Positions 7,705 through 14,935 of a DNA stretch of 26,912 bases are shown in pieces; the stretch's first letter is position 1; each line of letters opens with the position of its first letter. The stretch lies in NCBI GenBank assembly GCA_018644785.1, contig JABGPV010000001.1, positions 56,934 through 83,845 on the forward strand, written 5' to 3'. This DNA comes from Deltaproteobacteria bacterium (lineage in GTDB: Bacteria > Desulfobacterota > DSM-4660 > Desulfatiglandales > Desulfatiglandaceae). The notes below the pieces were generated by a model. It had not been told where the DNA came from and did no database searches. It saw nothing but the letters and a program-made list of their open reading frames with translations. The translations under genes and the position numbers were made by a program.

Positions 7705-8849
7705 CTGCTTTTGAGCGTATTTCTGTTCAAGAAGAGAATCAAAAACCCTGAGCAGGCAATGGCAGGGAACATCCATAAGGACATCTCCAGGGAGGCGTGT
7801 TCAGAGATAAAGGATAGGGCCAGAGGGAGAAGGATGCCCCCCAAGGGAAGGGCCAGTTTGATGATTCCCAATACGGTGCCGGGGGTTGTTTTATAGAGAA
7901 TTCCCCCATAGGCGATCAGGAGGGGGAACAAGGCGGCAATGGCAATCCCTGAAAAAACGATGAGCCCATAGGTAAGCGATTCCGTTTGAACGAAAAGGAG
8001 CCCGCTCAGGAAGAGGGTAGACAGACCAAAGAGCATCATGATCAGTTCCAGTATCCGCTCTCTTCTGGTAAAAAAACCAACCAGAAGACGCCCCAGTCCG
8101 ATTCCGGACAAAAACAGGATCAATCCGACTTTGGAAGTCACCTGTGAGTGGTTTCTCAGTTCCATAAGAAAGGTGGTCATCATGCCGATGAGGCACATTT
8201 CCAGTCCGCTGGCACAGACCGTGGCAAGAAAGAGGATCAGGACTGCTTTTTGCCGTATCAAAAACCGAAGTCGCAAGATGAATGGTTCCGCCGTCTTCTT
8301 TTCAGTTTTAAGGCTCGAGAACGTGAAGCAGACGGCAAGGAGAAAAACGGCAAGCGCAGCCTGGTAAATTGCGCGCCGCCAGTTCATTTGAAGGAAAAGC
8401 AGGTACACCGTGATCATGAGGCATCCGAAGGTGACAAAGAAATGGTTGATGCTGATGAACAACCCTTCTCTCCCCCGATGGATATCCAGAAGCAAGGGGT
8501 CCGTGACACCTTCGTAGGTTCCGATCCCCATACCCATCAAGATCATGACCATAAGATTCAGGGAGAAGGTGTCTTTCAAATAGAAGGCAAAAAAGGATAA
8601 GGACAGAAGCAGGCTTCCGATGAGCAGGATCTTTGTCTTATCAAGGGTATCGGCAAGGGGGCCGGAAATCATGAGGGCCGCCATAAACCCGAGATTTTGA
8701 ACTGCGATCAGCAGCCCTATCTGTGAAGGGTCCAGGCCGATGTTTCGGGCAGCGGCACCGATGATGGTGATGCCCACACCGAGGAAAAACATGGACAAAA
8801 AAATAAATGAAGTGAGCAGTCCTCGGTTTTTCACCATTTCTGATTCCAT
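7701..8849 (-). CDS. MFS transporter (second)
   Basis: This 382-residue polytopic membrane protein has twelve likely helices and an MFS motif A-like SGPLADTLDKTK after TM2. It is not closely similar to its neighbour MFS protein, so the pair is not a recent duplication. The start is uncertain: ATG 8849 or ATG 8837 (MVKNRG), neither with a strong Shine-Dalgarno. It lies 36 bases after the thioesterase stop, and its own stop overlaps the next gene by ATGA, so it belongs to the minus-strand unit running from about 9571 to 6481. A role in uptake or efflux of an organic acid or related catabolite is inferred from position only. Confidence 0.8.
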   Translation of the reverse strand: MESEMVKNRGLLTSFIFLSMFFLGVGITIIGAAARNIGLDPSQIGLLIAVQNLGFMAALMISGPLADTLDKTKILLIGSLLLSLSFFAFYLKDTFSLNLMVMILMGMGIGTYEGVTDPLLLDIHRGREGLFISINHFFVTFGCLMITVYLLFLQMNWRRAIYQAALAVFLLAVCFTFSSLKTEKKTAEPFILRLRFLIRQKAVLILFLATVCASGLEMCLIGMMTTFLMELRNHSQVTSKVGLILFLSGIGLGRLLVGFFTRRERILELIMMLFGLSTLFLSGLLFVQTESLTYGLIVFSGIAIAALFPLLIAYGGILYKTTPGTVLGIIKLALPLGGILLPLALSFISEHASLEMSLWMFPAIACSGFLILFLNRNTLKSR

Positions 8850-8885
8850 CGCGACTTCAGTCGTGTGCCCGAATCCACTCTCCCG

Positions 8886-9314
8886 TTATTCGTTTTTGCC
8901 CTTTGCCTTCTCCGCAATTTTGACATCGAACTTACGTTTATTAATGATAAAGCGTTCGTGCTTGCCGCGAGCAATCTGATCAATGCCGTCATGGGCTTCA
9001 ACTTCAAATACCAGTCGCTTGCCATCCACCTCCAAAAGTCGGACCTTAGCGGTAACGCTCAGACCCGGAGGGGTCGGCGCCATATGACTTAGGTCAAGAT
9101 GGGTACCCACTGTTTGTTCCTCCGGCCATTCAAGATGAGGGTTTAGGGCCCGGATACAGGTCCATTCGATCAGCCCGACCATATAGCCGGTGGCAAAGAC
9201 TTCAGGCATCACCTGAAGTTCACTCGCTTCCGGATACAAGGCCGGAACTGTTTTCGATTTGGTGATGTTATACGTAAACTCGTGCTCGATTCCCGGTTGT
9301 AATGTCTCTTTCAT
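8886..9314 (-). CDS. FlK-like hotdog-fold acyl-CoA thioesterase
   Basis: The 142-residue protein aligns almost without gaps to the Streptomyces fluoroacetyl-CoA thioesterase FlK. Shared stretches include KTVPALYPEASE (FlK KTVRHLYPESPE), PEVFATGYMVGLIEW and TPPGLSVT. The catalytic triad is kept: T42, E50 and H77 (FlK T42, E50, H76, with one inserted residue before the His). However, FlK's lid phenylalanines F33 and F36 are L33 and M36 here, so fluoroacetyl-CoA selectivity is not expected. It probably hydrolyses a short acyl-CoA, perhaps as CoA-release housekeeping for the catabolic island. ATG 9314 has AAAGGAG nine bases upstream. It lies second in the minus-strand unit, ahead of the two MFS genes. 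Confidence 0.85.
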   Translation of the reverse strand: MKETLQPGIEHEFTYNITKSKTVPALYPEASELQVMPEVFATGYMVGLIEWTCIRALNPHLEWPEEQTVGTHLDLSHMAPTPPGLSVTAKVRLLEVDGKRLVFEVEAHDGIDQIARGKHERFIINKRKFDVKIAEKAKGKNE

Positions 9315-9340
9315 GCTAACTCTCCTTTCACATCATCGCT

Positions 9341-9571
9341 CTAATTGAGTGCGAAGGTCTGGCAAATCACTTCCGGCAGAACTTCGCTCGCCTCTTTTTC
9401 AGCAATCTTTCTCTTTATTAACATGCCCTTTTTTTCAAAGTAAGCAACAGTGCTTTCCAATAGGTCACTCATGAGTTCTAATCCTTTCTCATTATTTTGC
9501 ATCAACATCGGTTTAATCGGATCAGGATCATTTCCGATCACATCAGCTTGTATACCGCTTGCTTTTACCAT
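9341..9571 (-). CDS. small hypothetical protein
   Basis: An ORF of 76 codons lies at the head of the minus-strand unit, 26 bases before the thioesterase. I do not recognise it. The peptide is hydrophilic and probably helical in its second half, with a charged run around KKGMLIKRKIAEKEASE, and has no signal peptide, membrane segment or cysteine motif. ATG 9571 has no good Shine-Dalgarno; an internal ATG before SDLLEST is preceded by AAAGGA and would give 43 residues. It could be a real small protein, the tail of a decayed gene, or a chance frame. The local sequence is richer in AT than the neighbouring enzyme genes. Confidence 0.4.
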   Translation of the reverse strand: MVKASGIQADVIGNDPDPIKPMLMQNNEKGLELMSDLLESTVAYFEKKGMLIKRKIAEKEASEVLPEVICQTFALN

Positions 9572-9661
9572 GGCCTAACAACGTCTTTCCATCTTTTTTT
9601 GTATTTATTTTTTTACCGAGGCCCTTACCTCCCTCCATGCGATCATGACGTTTTTGGAGAC

Positions 9662-9681
9662 TGTCACCGCAAGATGTGACA
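9662..9681. promoter_or_regulatory. inverted repeat TGTCAC-N8-GTGACA, operator candidate
   Basis: Perfect 6-base arms flank an 8-base spacer between the divergent units, just downstream of the weak minus-strand promoter. Position and symmetry suit a repressor site for the minus-strand genes. No known consensus is matched. Confidence 0.4.
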
Positions 9682-9703
9682 CCGGAAATGTACCACTCAA
9701 AAA

Positions 9704-9736
9704 TTGTTATTGACAACCTATTTATCGTCATATAAT
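9704..9736 (+). promoter_or_regulatory. sigma-70-type promoter candidate P1 with overlapping small dyad
   Basis: A perfect -35 box TTGACA (9710-9715) and a perfect -10 box TATAAT (9731-9736) are separated by 15 bases, shorter than the usual 17. A TTGT-N5-ACAA dyad (9704-9716) overlaps the -35 box and could be a regulator contact. Transcription from here would give a leader of about 145 bases before the regulator gene. Confidence 0.45.
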
Positions 9737-9834
9737 ACTATCATAAGATGTAGGGCAAGCTTTTTGAAAACCGATTAATTCTACTTCAAATAGCACTATG
9801 TTTTGCAGTTTTTCATCCATCGGCTTTATAACCT

Positions 9835-9855
9835 CAGGAATTTTCTTCATTCCTG
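9835..9855. promoter_or_regulatory. inverted repeat CAGGAAT-N7-ATTCCTG, autoregulatory operator candidate
   Basis: Perfect 7-base arms flank a 7-base spacer, covering the -35 position of the extended -10 promoter at 9862-9870. Occupancy by a dimeric GntR/FadR regulator would block that promoter. The link to the adjacent regulator is inferred from position. Confidence 0.5.
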
Positions 9856-9861
9856 TGATAA

Positions 9862-9870
9862 TGTTATAAT
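9862..9870 (+). promoter_or_regulatory. extended -10 promoter candidate P2 (TGTTATAAT)
   Basis: The TGnTATAAT motif is a perfect extended -10 element and needs little -35 contact; none is evident upstream. The start point would lie near 9877, leaving a very short leader that just includes the AGGA ribosome site of the regulator gene. Confidence 0.5.
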
Positions 9871-9889
9871 ACAAAATTCAGGATTTATT

Positions 9890-10606
9890 GTGGTATCCAT
9901 CAACAGAAAAAAATTATCCGAATTGGTGATCGAAGAGATCAAAAAGATGATCGAAAGGGGCGAACTGTCGCTTGGCGACAAACTCCCGAACCAGAATGAA
10001 TTCGCCGCCCAACTGGGGGTCAGTCGAACGGTCCTCCGGGAGGCCCTGCAAACCCTGAATCAACTGGGGGTTATTGATCAAAGGCCCAAATACGGAACCG
10101 TCATTCGGGCCAAAATACCTTTTCTCTATTCCGAACACCTGATCCCGCCCCTCATGTCGGACAACGAAGCCACCATCGAACTGATTCAGGCCAGAAGATT
10201 CATTGAGGTTGGGGCGGCCGAAATGGCTGCCAAAAATGCCTCAAAGGCCCAGATCAAAGAAATGGGAATTTTGGTGGATGAGATGGTGCGGATGCATAAA
10301 GCAGGCGATGACGCGGAATATGCGGAAAAGAATATCGCATTTCATTTCCTGATTGCCAAGGCCGGCCATAATCGATTTATGGTTCATCTTTTGGCAACCA
10401 TACGGGGTTTTATGGAGCAATGGACCCAGGAATCCATCAGTATTATCCCCGGTCTGCTGGGTCGGTCGGTCAAAAGCCACCATGAGATCTATGAAGCCAT
10501 AAGGGATGGAGAACCCAGGAAAGCGGCCAATTCCATGCGGAGGCATATCGCCGACTTTCAAAAAAGCCTTGAAAAATTTTACAAGAAGGCCGGCTGTGGA
10601 AAATGA
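9890..10606 (+). CDS. GntR-family transcriptional regulator, FadR/FCD subfamily
   Basis: The 238-residue protein starts at GTG 9890, chosen for AGGATTTATT just upstream; upstream in-frame codons give an N-terminus unlike the family. Residues about 8-74 form the winged helix-turn-helix, with LSLGDKLPNQNEFAAQLGVSR and LREALQTLNQLGVI as the classic GntR signature. Residues about 93-228 form the helical FCD effector domain; N148, H152, H197 and H219 fall where FCD metal ligands occur. Such regulators sense carboxylic acids or sugar acids. It lies between the MFS/thioesterase unit and the AOR operon and probably controls both, and itself through the dyad at 9835-9855. The effector is unknown. Confidence 0.85.
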   Translation: MVSINRKKLSELVIEEIKKMIERGELSLGDKLPNQNEFAAQLGVSRTVLREALQTLNQLGVIDQRPKYGTVIRAKIPFLYSEHLIPPLMSDNEATIELIQARRFIEVGAAEMAAKNASKAQIKEMGILVDEMVRMHKAGDDAEYAEKNIAFHFLIAKAGHNRFMVHLLATIRGFMEQWTQESISIIPGLLGRSVKSHHEIYEAIRDGEPRKAANSMRRHIADFQKSLEKFYKKAGCGK

Positions 10607-10726
10607 GACGATGCGCCCCGGCTTTGCTACACTGAAAATTTGAATTACTAATTTGGAGTGAACTTTGGTATTGGAAACTGATTGAGAGAGTTTTGACTCA
10701 GTTCGATTTTTTTTGGAGACAAATCT

Positions 10727-11281
10727 ATGACAAAGAAAAAACGCGTGGTATATTCAAACCGTCCCTGGGAAGCAACAGGTATCTGCAGCGGTTGTCGGCT
10801 TTGTGAGCTCTGGTGCTCACTTTCAAAAAACGGTTCCTTTAACCCCCGCCGATCCAGAGTCCGGATCGTGGAGCTCGGCACGGGCATTGATGTTCCGGTC
10901 ACCTGCCAGCAATGCCAGGACCCGGCCTGTCAGGCCTCCTGTAAATTTGAAGCCCTTTCGTACCATGAGAAGCTCAAGATCGTTGTGGTGGATGAAGAGA
11001 AATGTACTGGCTGCCGGGCCTGTGTCGGGGCCTGCCCCTATGGAATCATAACCATGGATCCGGTCACCCATAAGGCGATTAAATGCGACCTCTGTAACGG
11101 AGAGGAACCGGTTTGTGTGTCCATCTGCCCTTCCAACGTCCTGGCCCTTGTGGATGACGTGGAGGCGGGTGAGGTTAATCGGCGTCGATTAGCGACCCTT
11201 CTGGCCTCCGATGACCAGTTTCAACGTTATATGCCTGGCGGAGAAGAGCCCATTCAAAAGAAGCTGGAAAAAAGGGGATAA
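10727..11281 (+). CDS. four-cluster [4Fe-4S] ferredoxin subunit paired with AOR
   Basis: This 184-residue cytoplasmic electron carrier has sixteen cysteines in four groups, enough for four [4Fe-4S] clusters: C20/23/26/30, C60/63/68/72, C93/96/99/103 (CTGCRACVGACP) and C120/123/130/134. This is the DmsB/HycB-like polyferredoxin layout. It lies 6 bases before the AOR gene and most likely accepts the AOR electrons and passes them to ferredoxin or NAD-linked partners. ATG 10727 follows TTTGGAGAC. The preceding 120-base gap has an AACTGA-N16-TCAGTT dyad (10676-10703) of unknown meaning. No twin-arginine signal is present. Confidence 0.85.
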   Translation: MTKKKRVVYSNRPWEATGICSGCRLCELWCSLSKNGSFNPRRSRVRIVELGTGIDVPVTCQQCQDPACQASCKFEALSYHEKLKIVVVDEEKCTGCRACVGACPYGIITMDPVTHKAIKCDLCNGEEPVCVSICPSNVLALVDDVEAGEVNRRRLATLLASDDQFQRYMPGGEEPIQKKLEKRG

Positions 11282-11287
11282 GAGAAC

Positions 11288-13228
11288 ATGGCGAAAAAAA
11301 AGAATTGTTATGCCGGAAAGATATTGAGAGTGGATTTGACCAACGGGTCTATCATCACGGAAGAGTTCGGCTCCCGTCAAACAGATCTATTTGTGGGCGG
11401 CAGAGGTGTGGCCTCAAAAGTCCTTTACGATGAGGTGCCTCCCGAGATTAAACCTTTCGATCCGGAAAATCGTCTCATTTTTTCCCCGGGCGCTCTCCAT
11501 GGCACCGGGGCGCCCTCAGCCAGTCGGACCACCGTGAGCACCCGTTCACCGCTTACCGGGATGCATGGGGATGGACACGCCGGCGCCACCTGGGGCGGAG
11601 AATTGAAGCGTGCGGGATATGACCTCCTGATCATTCAAGGAAAGGCTGAAAAACCGGTTTACCTATTTATCGACGATGATCGGTTCGAGCTTCGTGACGC
11701 GAGCAGGCTTTGGGGGAGTTTTACATCCAGGACCCACGCGGAGCTTTGCCGGGAGTTGAAGGATCACGAGCTCTGTACCGTCTCAATAGGTCCTGCCGGG
11801 GAAAACATGGTCCGCCTTGCGGCGGTATTCCATAACGGTTCGGACAAAGGTACCAGCGCCCGTTGCGGCCTGGGTGCGGTCATGGGGTCCAAGAATCTCA
11901 AGGCTATCGCTACCCGGGGGACCGGCGATGTGGGAGTGGCCGATATCCCCGCCTTAAAATCGGCGTATCAAGACTATCTGGACACCATTGCCGTCGACCC
12001 CTATTGCCCCCCTGCCACCCGGTACGGTACCTGTCGCTTTATGATGCACCGGGTCAAATTCGGGATACACGGCGCGGAGAACTGGCGTTATGGTGAATAT
12101 GACTGGCACAAACTGGACCCGGAGGTCTTTCGAAGCGACTACCAGGTCAAAGCCGGGGCTTGCGTGGCCTGCCCGGTGCGCTGTCGCCGTGATTACAGGG
12201 TGACCTCCGGTCCCTTTGCGGGCACCACGGCCAAGGTGGAGTGGGAGACCATCGCAAGGTCCATGACCTGCGGCATCAAGGACCCGGAATCGGTCATTGC
12301 CTGGTCCAACATCTGCAACCACTACGGTTTGGATATTGAAGGGACCGGAGACACCGTTGCATTTGCCATGGAGTGCTTTGAAAAGGGAATCCTGACGGAA
12401 AAGGACACCGACGGCCTGGATCTACGGTTCGGCAATGTGGAAGCCTATCTGGAGCTGACCCGTAAAATCGCGCTCAGGGAGGGAGACCTGGCCGATGTCC
12501 TGGCGGAAGGGACCAAACGGGCAGCGGAAAAGATAGGGCAGGGGAGCGAGAAATTCGCCATCCATGTGAAGGGAGGCGAGATGACCGCCGGCGACCCAAG
12601 GGGTATGCCGGTGAGGGCGGTCAGCTACGCCACCAGTACAAGGGGCGGAGATCATCTTCGCTCGAATCCCTATATCGAGGAAATCATGACCCCTGAGGAA
12701 GCCCTTGAATGGTGGGGGAGCGAAGAAGCGGCCGATATCGCAAAAGGACTGAAGGGCAAGGGTCGGATGCTCAAGTTCAGTGAAGACCTGGTCACTCTGG
12801 GGGACATTCTGGGGTTGTGCAAGTTCGCCTTTTATCGTTCAGCCACATTTCCATACCTCTATAAAAAAGGCGTCCATATCGCCACCAGGCTTTATAACGC
12901 CTGCAGCGGGAGGGATCTTTCGGAACAAGAGATGCTTAAAGTTGGGGAACGGACCTGGAATATTGAAAAGGCTTTCAACACCCGTTGTGGCGCGACCCGT
13001 GCCGATGATATTATCCCCGAGCGGTTTTTCAAGGAACCCCTTATGGGCGGCGGTCCCAGCGGCGGCGCCGTGGTGGAAAGGGACAAATTCGATAAGATTC
13101 TGGACGAGTATTATGAAGCGCGGAAGTTCAACCCGCAAACCGGGCTCCCCACCCGGGCTGGTCTGGAAGGATTGGGTCTAGACGATATCGCCGACGATTT
13201 GGAAAAAAGAGGCAAACTGGGAGCCTAA
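11288..13228 (+). CDS. aldehyde:ferredoxin oxidoreductase family protein (tungsten/molybdopterin)
   Basis: The 646-residue protein has full family length. Domain 1 carries GGRGVASKVLYDE, ASRTTVSTRSPLTG and GDGHAGATWGGELKRAGYD, contacts to the bis-pterin cofactor. The [4Fe-4S] ligands are C292, C295 and C299 in CVACPVRC plus C511 in LGLCKF. KGGEMTAGDPRG and STRGGDHLR are the expected C-terminal pterin motifs. AORs oxidise aldehydes to carboxylates with ferredoxin as acceptor. Between a polyferredoxin and a MoaD-like gene, and beside an aldolase and dehydratases, a substrate such as glycolaldehyde, glyceraldehyde or another aldol product is plausible but unproven. ATG 11288; gaps of 6 and 2 bases to its neighbours imply one transcript. 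Confidence 0.9.
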   Translation: MAKKKNCYAGKILRVDLTNGSIITEEFGSRQTDLFVGGRGVASKVLYDEVPPEIKPFDPENRLIFSPGALHGTGAPSASRTTVSTRSPLTGMHGDGHAGATWGGELKRAGYDLLIIQGKAEKPVYLFIDDDRFELRDASRLWGSFTSRTHAELCRELKDHELCTVSIGPAGENMVRLAAVFHNGSDKGTSARCGLGAVMGSKNLKAIATRGTGDVGVADIPALKSAYQDYLDTIAVDPYCPPATRYGTCRFMMHRVKFGIHGAENWRYGEYDWHKLDPEVFRSDYQVKAGACVACPVRCRRDYRVTSGPFAGTTAKVEWETIARSMTCGIKDPESVIAWSNICNHYGLDIEGTGDTVAFAMECFEKGILTEKDTDGLDLRFGNVEAYLELTRKIALREGDLADVLAEGTKRAAEKIGQGSEKFAIHVKGGEMTAGDPRGMPVRAVSYATSTRGGDHLRSNPYIEEIMTPEEALEWWGSEEAADIAKGLKGKGRMLKFSEDLVTLGDILGLCKFAFYRSATFPYLYKKGVHIATRLYNACSGRDLSEQEMLKVGERTWNIEKAFNTRCGATRADDIIPERFFKEPLMGGGPSGGAVVERDKFDKILDEYYEARKFNPQTGLPTRAGLEGLGLDDIADDLEKRGKLGA

Positions 13229-13230
13229 GC

Positions 13231-13545
13231 ATGACCGACCCAGGCACCATACAGGTGAACGTTCGCCTGCTCCCTCCCCTCAGCAATACGGCCGGGCGGG
13301 ATCGGGTTCGTCTCACCCTGAAGAAAGACAAGACCCTGCAGGGGGTCATCGACGGGCTTTTAACGCAATTTGACAGCAGGACCTTTTATCTTCATCTCTA
13401 CGACACGGAAGGGCGACTGGTCCCCGCATGGCAGGTCTTTATCAACCAGAGACCTGCGGTGCGCCTCGTGGCCCGGGACGGGCTGAAAACTTCCGTCAAA
13501 GACAGAGATGAGATCACATTTCTTATGGCTCTGGCAGGCGGATGA
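13231..13545 (+). CDS. MoaD/ThiS-like ubiquitin-fold sulfur carrier protein
   Basis: The 104-residue protein ends in ALAGG, the exposed diglycine that is adenylated and thiocarboxylated in MoaD/ThiS proteins. The N-terminal VNVRLLPPLSNTAG strand-turn and the DRDEITFLMALAGG end are typical of the beta-grasp fold. It starts 2 bases after the AOR stop, a common arrangement suggesting a dedicated sulfur donor for the tungsten or molybdenum pterin of that enzyme. It is slightly longer than a standard MoaD of about 80 residues. No MoaE, MoeB or MoaA is in the window, so partners must be encoded elsewhere. Confidence 0.8.
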   Translation: MTDPGTIQVNVRLLPPLSNTAGRDRVRLTLKKDKTLQGVIDGLLTQFDSRTFYLHLYDTEGRLVPAWQVFINQRPAVRLVARDGLKTSVKDRDEITFLMALAGG

Positions 13546-13576
13546 TTGCCTCAGGGCAGATATTAAGGAGTCGAAA

Positions 13577-14866
13577 ATGACAAAAATCAATGTGCCCTAT
13601 GGCGTAAAAGGATCTTTGGAACTGGAGATTGAGGACAAAAATCTCTCTCTGAACACCGATGTCCCCTTCCCTGAAGAAATGGAAGATATTGATCAAGCCA
13701 TTCTTCGTGAGCTGGACCACCCGGTTGCCGGAGCACCTTTCTCGGAAAGTCTCAAAAAGGCCAAAAAGGTGGTCATCCTCACCGATAATTTTGCCAGACT
13801 GACCCCGGCCCACAGAATCCTTCCGCCCATCCTGAAAAAACTTCGGGAAGAAGGGAAAGAAGTGTCGATTCTGGTTGCCAGCGGTCTCCTGCGGGAGATG
13901 AACGAAGCGGAACTGGAGCGGAAGTTCGGGGAGGAAATTCTTGCATCAGGTATTCCTATCTATCAGAGCAAGGCCCGTGAGACCTGGGATTTCGAATTTG
14001 TGGGCGTCACCAGCTACGGAACGCCCATCAGCGTTCATAAACGTCTCCTTGAGGCTGATTTGAGTCTGGCCGTGACCATGACACAGGCCACCCTGTGGGG
14101 ATACGGCGGCGGGGGAAGCATGATTCTTCCGGGGGTCTGCTCTTTTGAAACCATTGAGTGGGATCACAGGCTCATGAGCTGCCCCACCTGCGCCGTGGGG
14201 TACGAACCGCCTTTAAACCGGATGCGGGAAGATATTGAAGAGGCCTGCGTCATGTCGGGTCTTGACATGTCTCTTTTGGCCGTCTTTAACCCGGAAATGG
14301 GATTGATTCATCTGACCGCCGGGGAGACCAATGCGGCCCATCGGGCTTCGGTCAAAAAGTATGATGATCATTACGCCTTTGATCTCAAAAACATACCGGG
14401 AGGGCAGCTGGATGTGGCCATCTCGGGCAGCTTTCCGGGGGACCGTCTGTTTGCCCACGCCTGCTGGCCCATTGCCAATCTGGATCACTTCGTTCGGGAC
14501 GACGGACTGATCATCGTTTGTACACCCATACCCGGCGGCCTTGCCCACTACACCTATGCCAAAGACTACATGCCGCCCACACCCGAGGCCATCCGCCGGC
14601 TCTACGAAGATGTTTTTTACGGGAAACAGGCCCTGTGGCATGCGTGCCTCTGGATGCCCATCATCGAGGTCATGGCCAAAAAGGAAGTTATCGTGGTGAC
14701 CGAACCTGAGCGGATTCCCGATTTTGACCTGGTCAAGATTAAAGCGGTTACCTCCCTTCATGAGGCCTATGAAATAGCCGGCAAGAAATTCGGTTCGGAC
14801 ATGACAGTGGGTCATTTTCCCTACGGAAAATGGGTGCTTCCCAAAGGGCTGAATCTGGGGAAATGA
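13577..14866 (+). CDS. LarA-family (DUF2088) protein lacking canonical nickel-pincer lysine
   Basis: The 429-residue protein has the length and domain order of nickel-pincer racemases/epimerases (LarA): an N-terminal DUF2088 domain with VVILTDNFARLTP near 65-77, then GYGGGGSMILPGV near 175-187 and WDHRLM near 195-200. By ungapped local alignment, the pincer-attaching lysine (LarA K184) is S181, the catalytic histidines (H108, H174) are L105 and A171, and only the nickel histidine (H200) is kept as H197. It may be a diverged epimerase using another mechanism, or a non-pincer binding protein. No larB, larC or larE is present in the window. ATG 13577 follows AAGGAG; the longer reading from 13508 overlaps the MoaD-like gene and is disfavoured. 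Confidence 0.75.
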   Translation: MTKINVPYGVKGSLELEIEDKNLSLNTDVPFPEEMEDIDQAILRELDHPVAGAPFSESLKKAKKVVILTDNFARLTPAHRILPPILKKLREEGKEVSILVASGLLREMNEAELERKFGEEILASGIPIYQSKARETWDFEFVGVTSYGTPISVHKRLLEADLSLAVTMTQATLWGYGGGGSMILPGVCSFETIEWDHRLMSCPTCAVGYEPPLNRMREDIEEACVMSGLDMSLLAVFNPEMGLIHLTAGETNAAHRASVKKYDDHYAFDLKNIPGGQLDVAISGSFPGDRLFAHACWPIANLDHFVRDDGLIIVCTPIPGGLAHYTYAKDYMPPTPEAIRRLYEDVFYGKQALWHACLWMPIIEVMAKKEVIVVTEPERIPDFDLVKIKAVTSLHEAYEIAGKKFGSDMTVGHFPYGKWVLPKGLNLGK

Positions 14867-14935
14867 TCTTAGCGATGCCAAAAAAAATATGCGGCCATTA
14901 GCTCTAAAGAAAAACCGCTTGAAAGAGAGGAAAGC

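Larger units (their letters stand above)
9572..9889. other. divergent intergenic control region
   Basis: This 318-base AT-rich stretch separates the minus-strand thioesterase/MFS unit from the plus-strand FadR-type regulator. It holds no convincing gene. It contains two plus-strand promoter-like sites and three inverted repeats, listed separately. A weak minus-strand promoter (TTGTCA, 18 bases, TACATT read on the complement of about 9716-9687) may serve the thioesterase/MFS unit. The arrangement suits a local regulator that controls itself and the divergent operon. Confidence 0.6.

Noticed and set aside
10676..10703. AACTGA-N16-TCAGTT dyad before the polyferredoxin gene
   Set aside because: Short arms and a long spacer make chance likely; kept only as a note under that gene.
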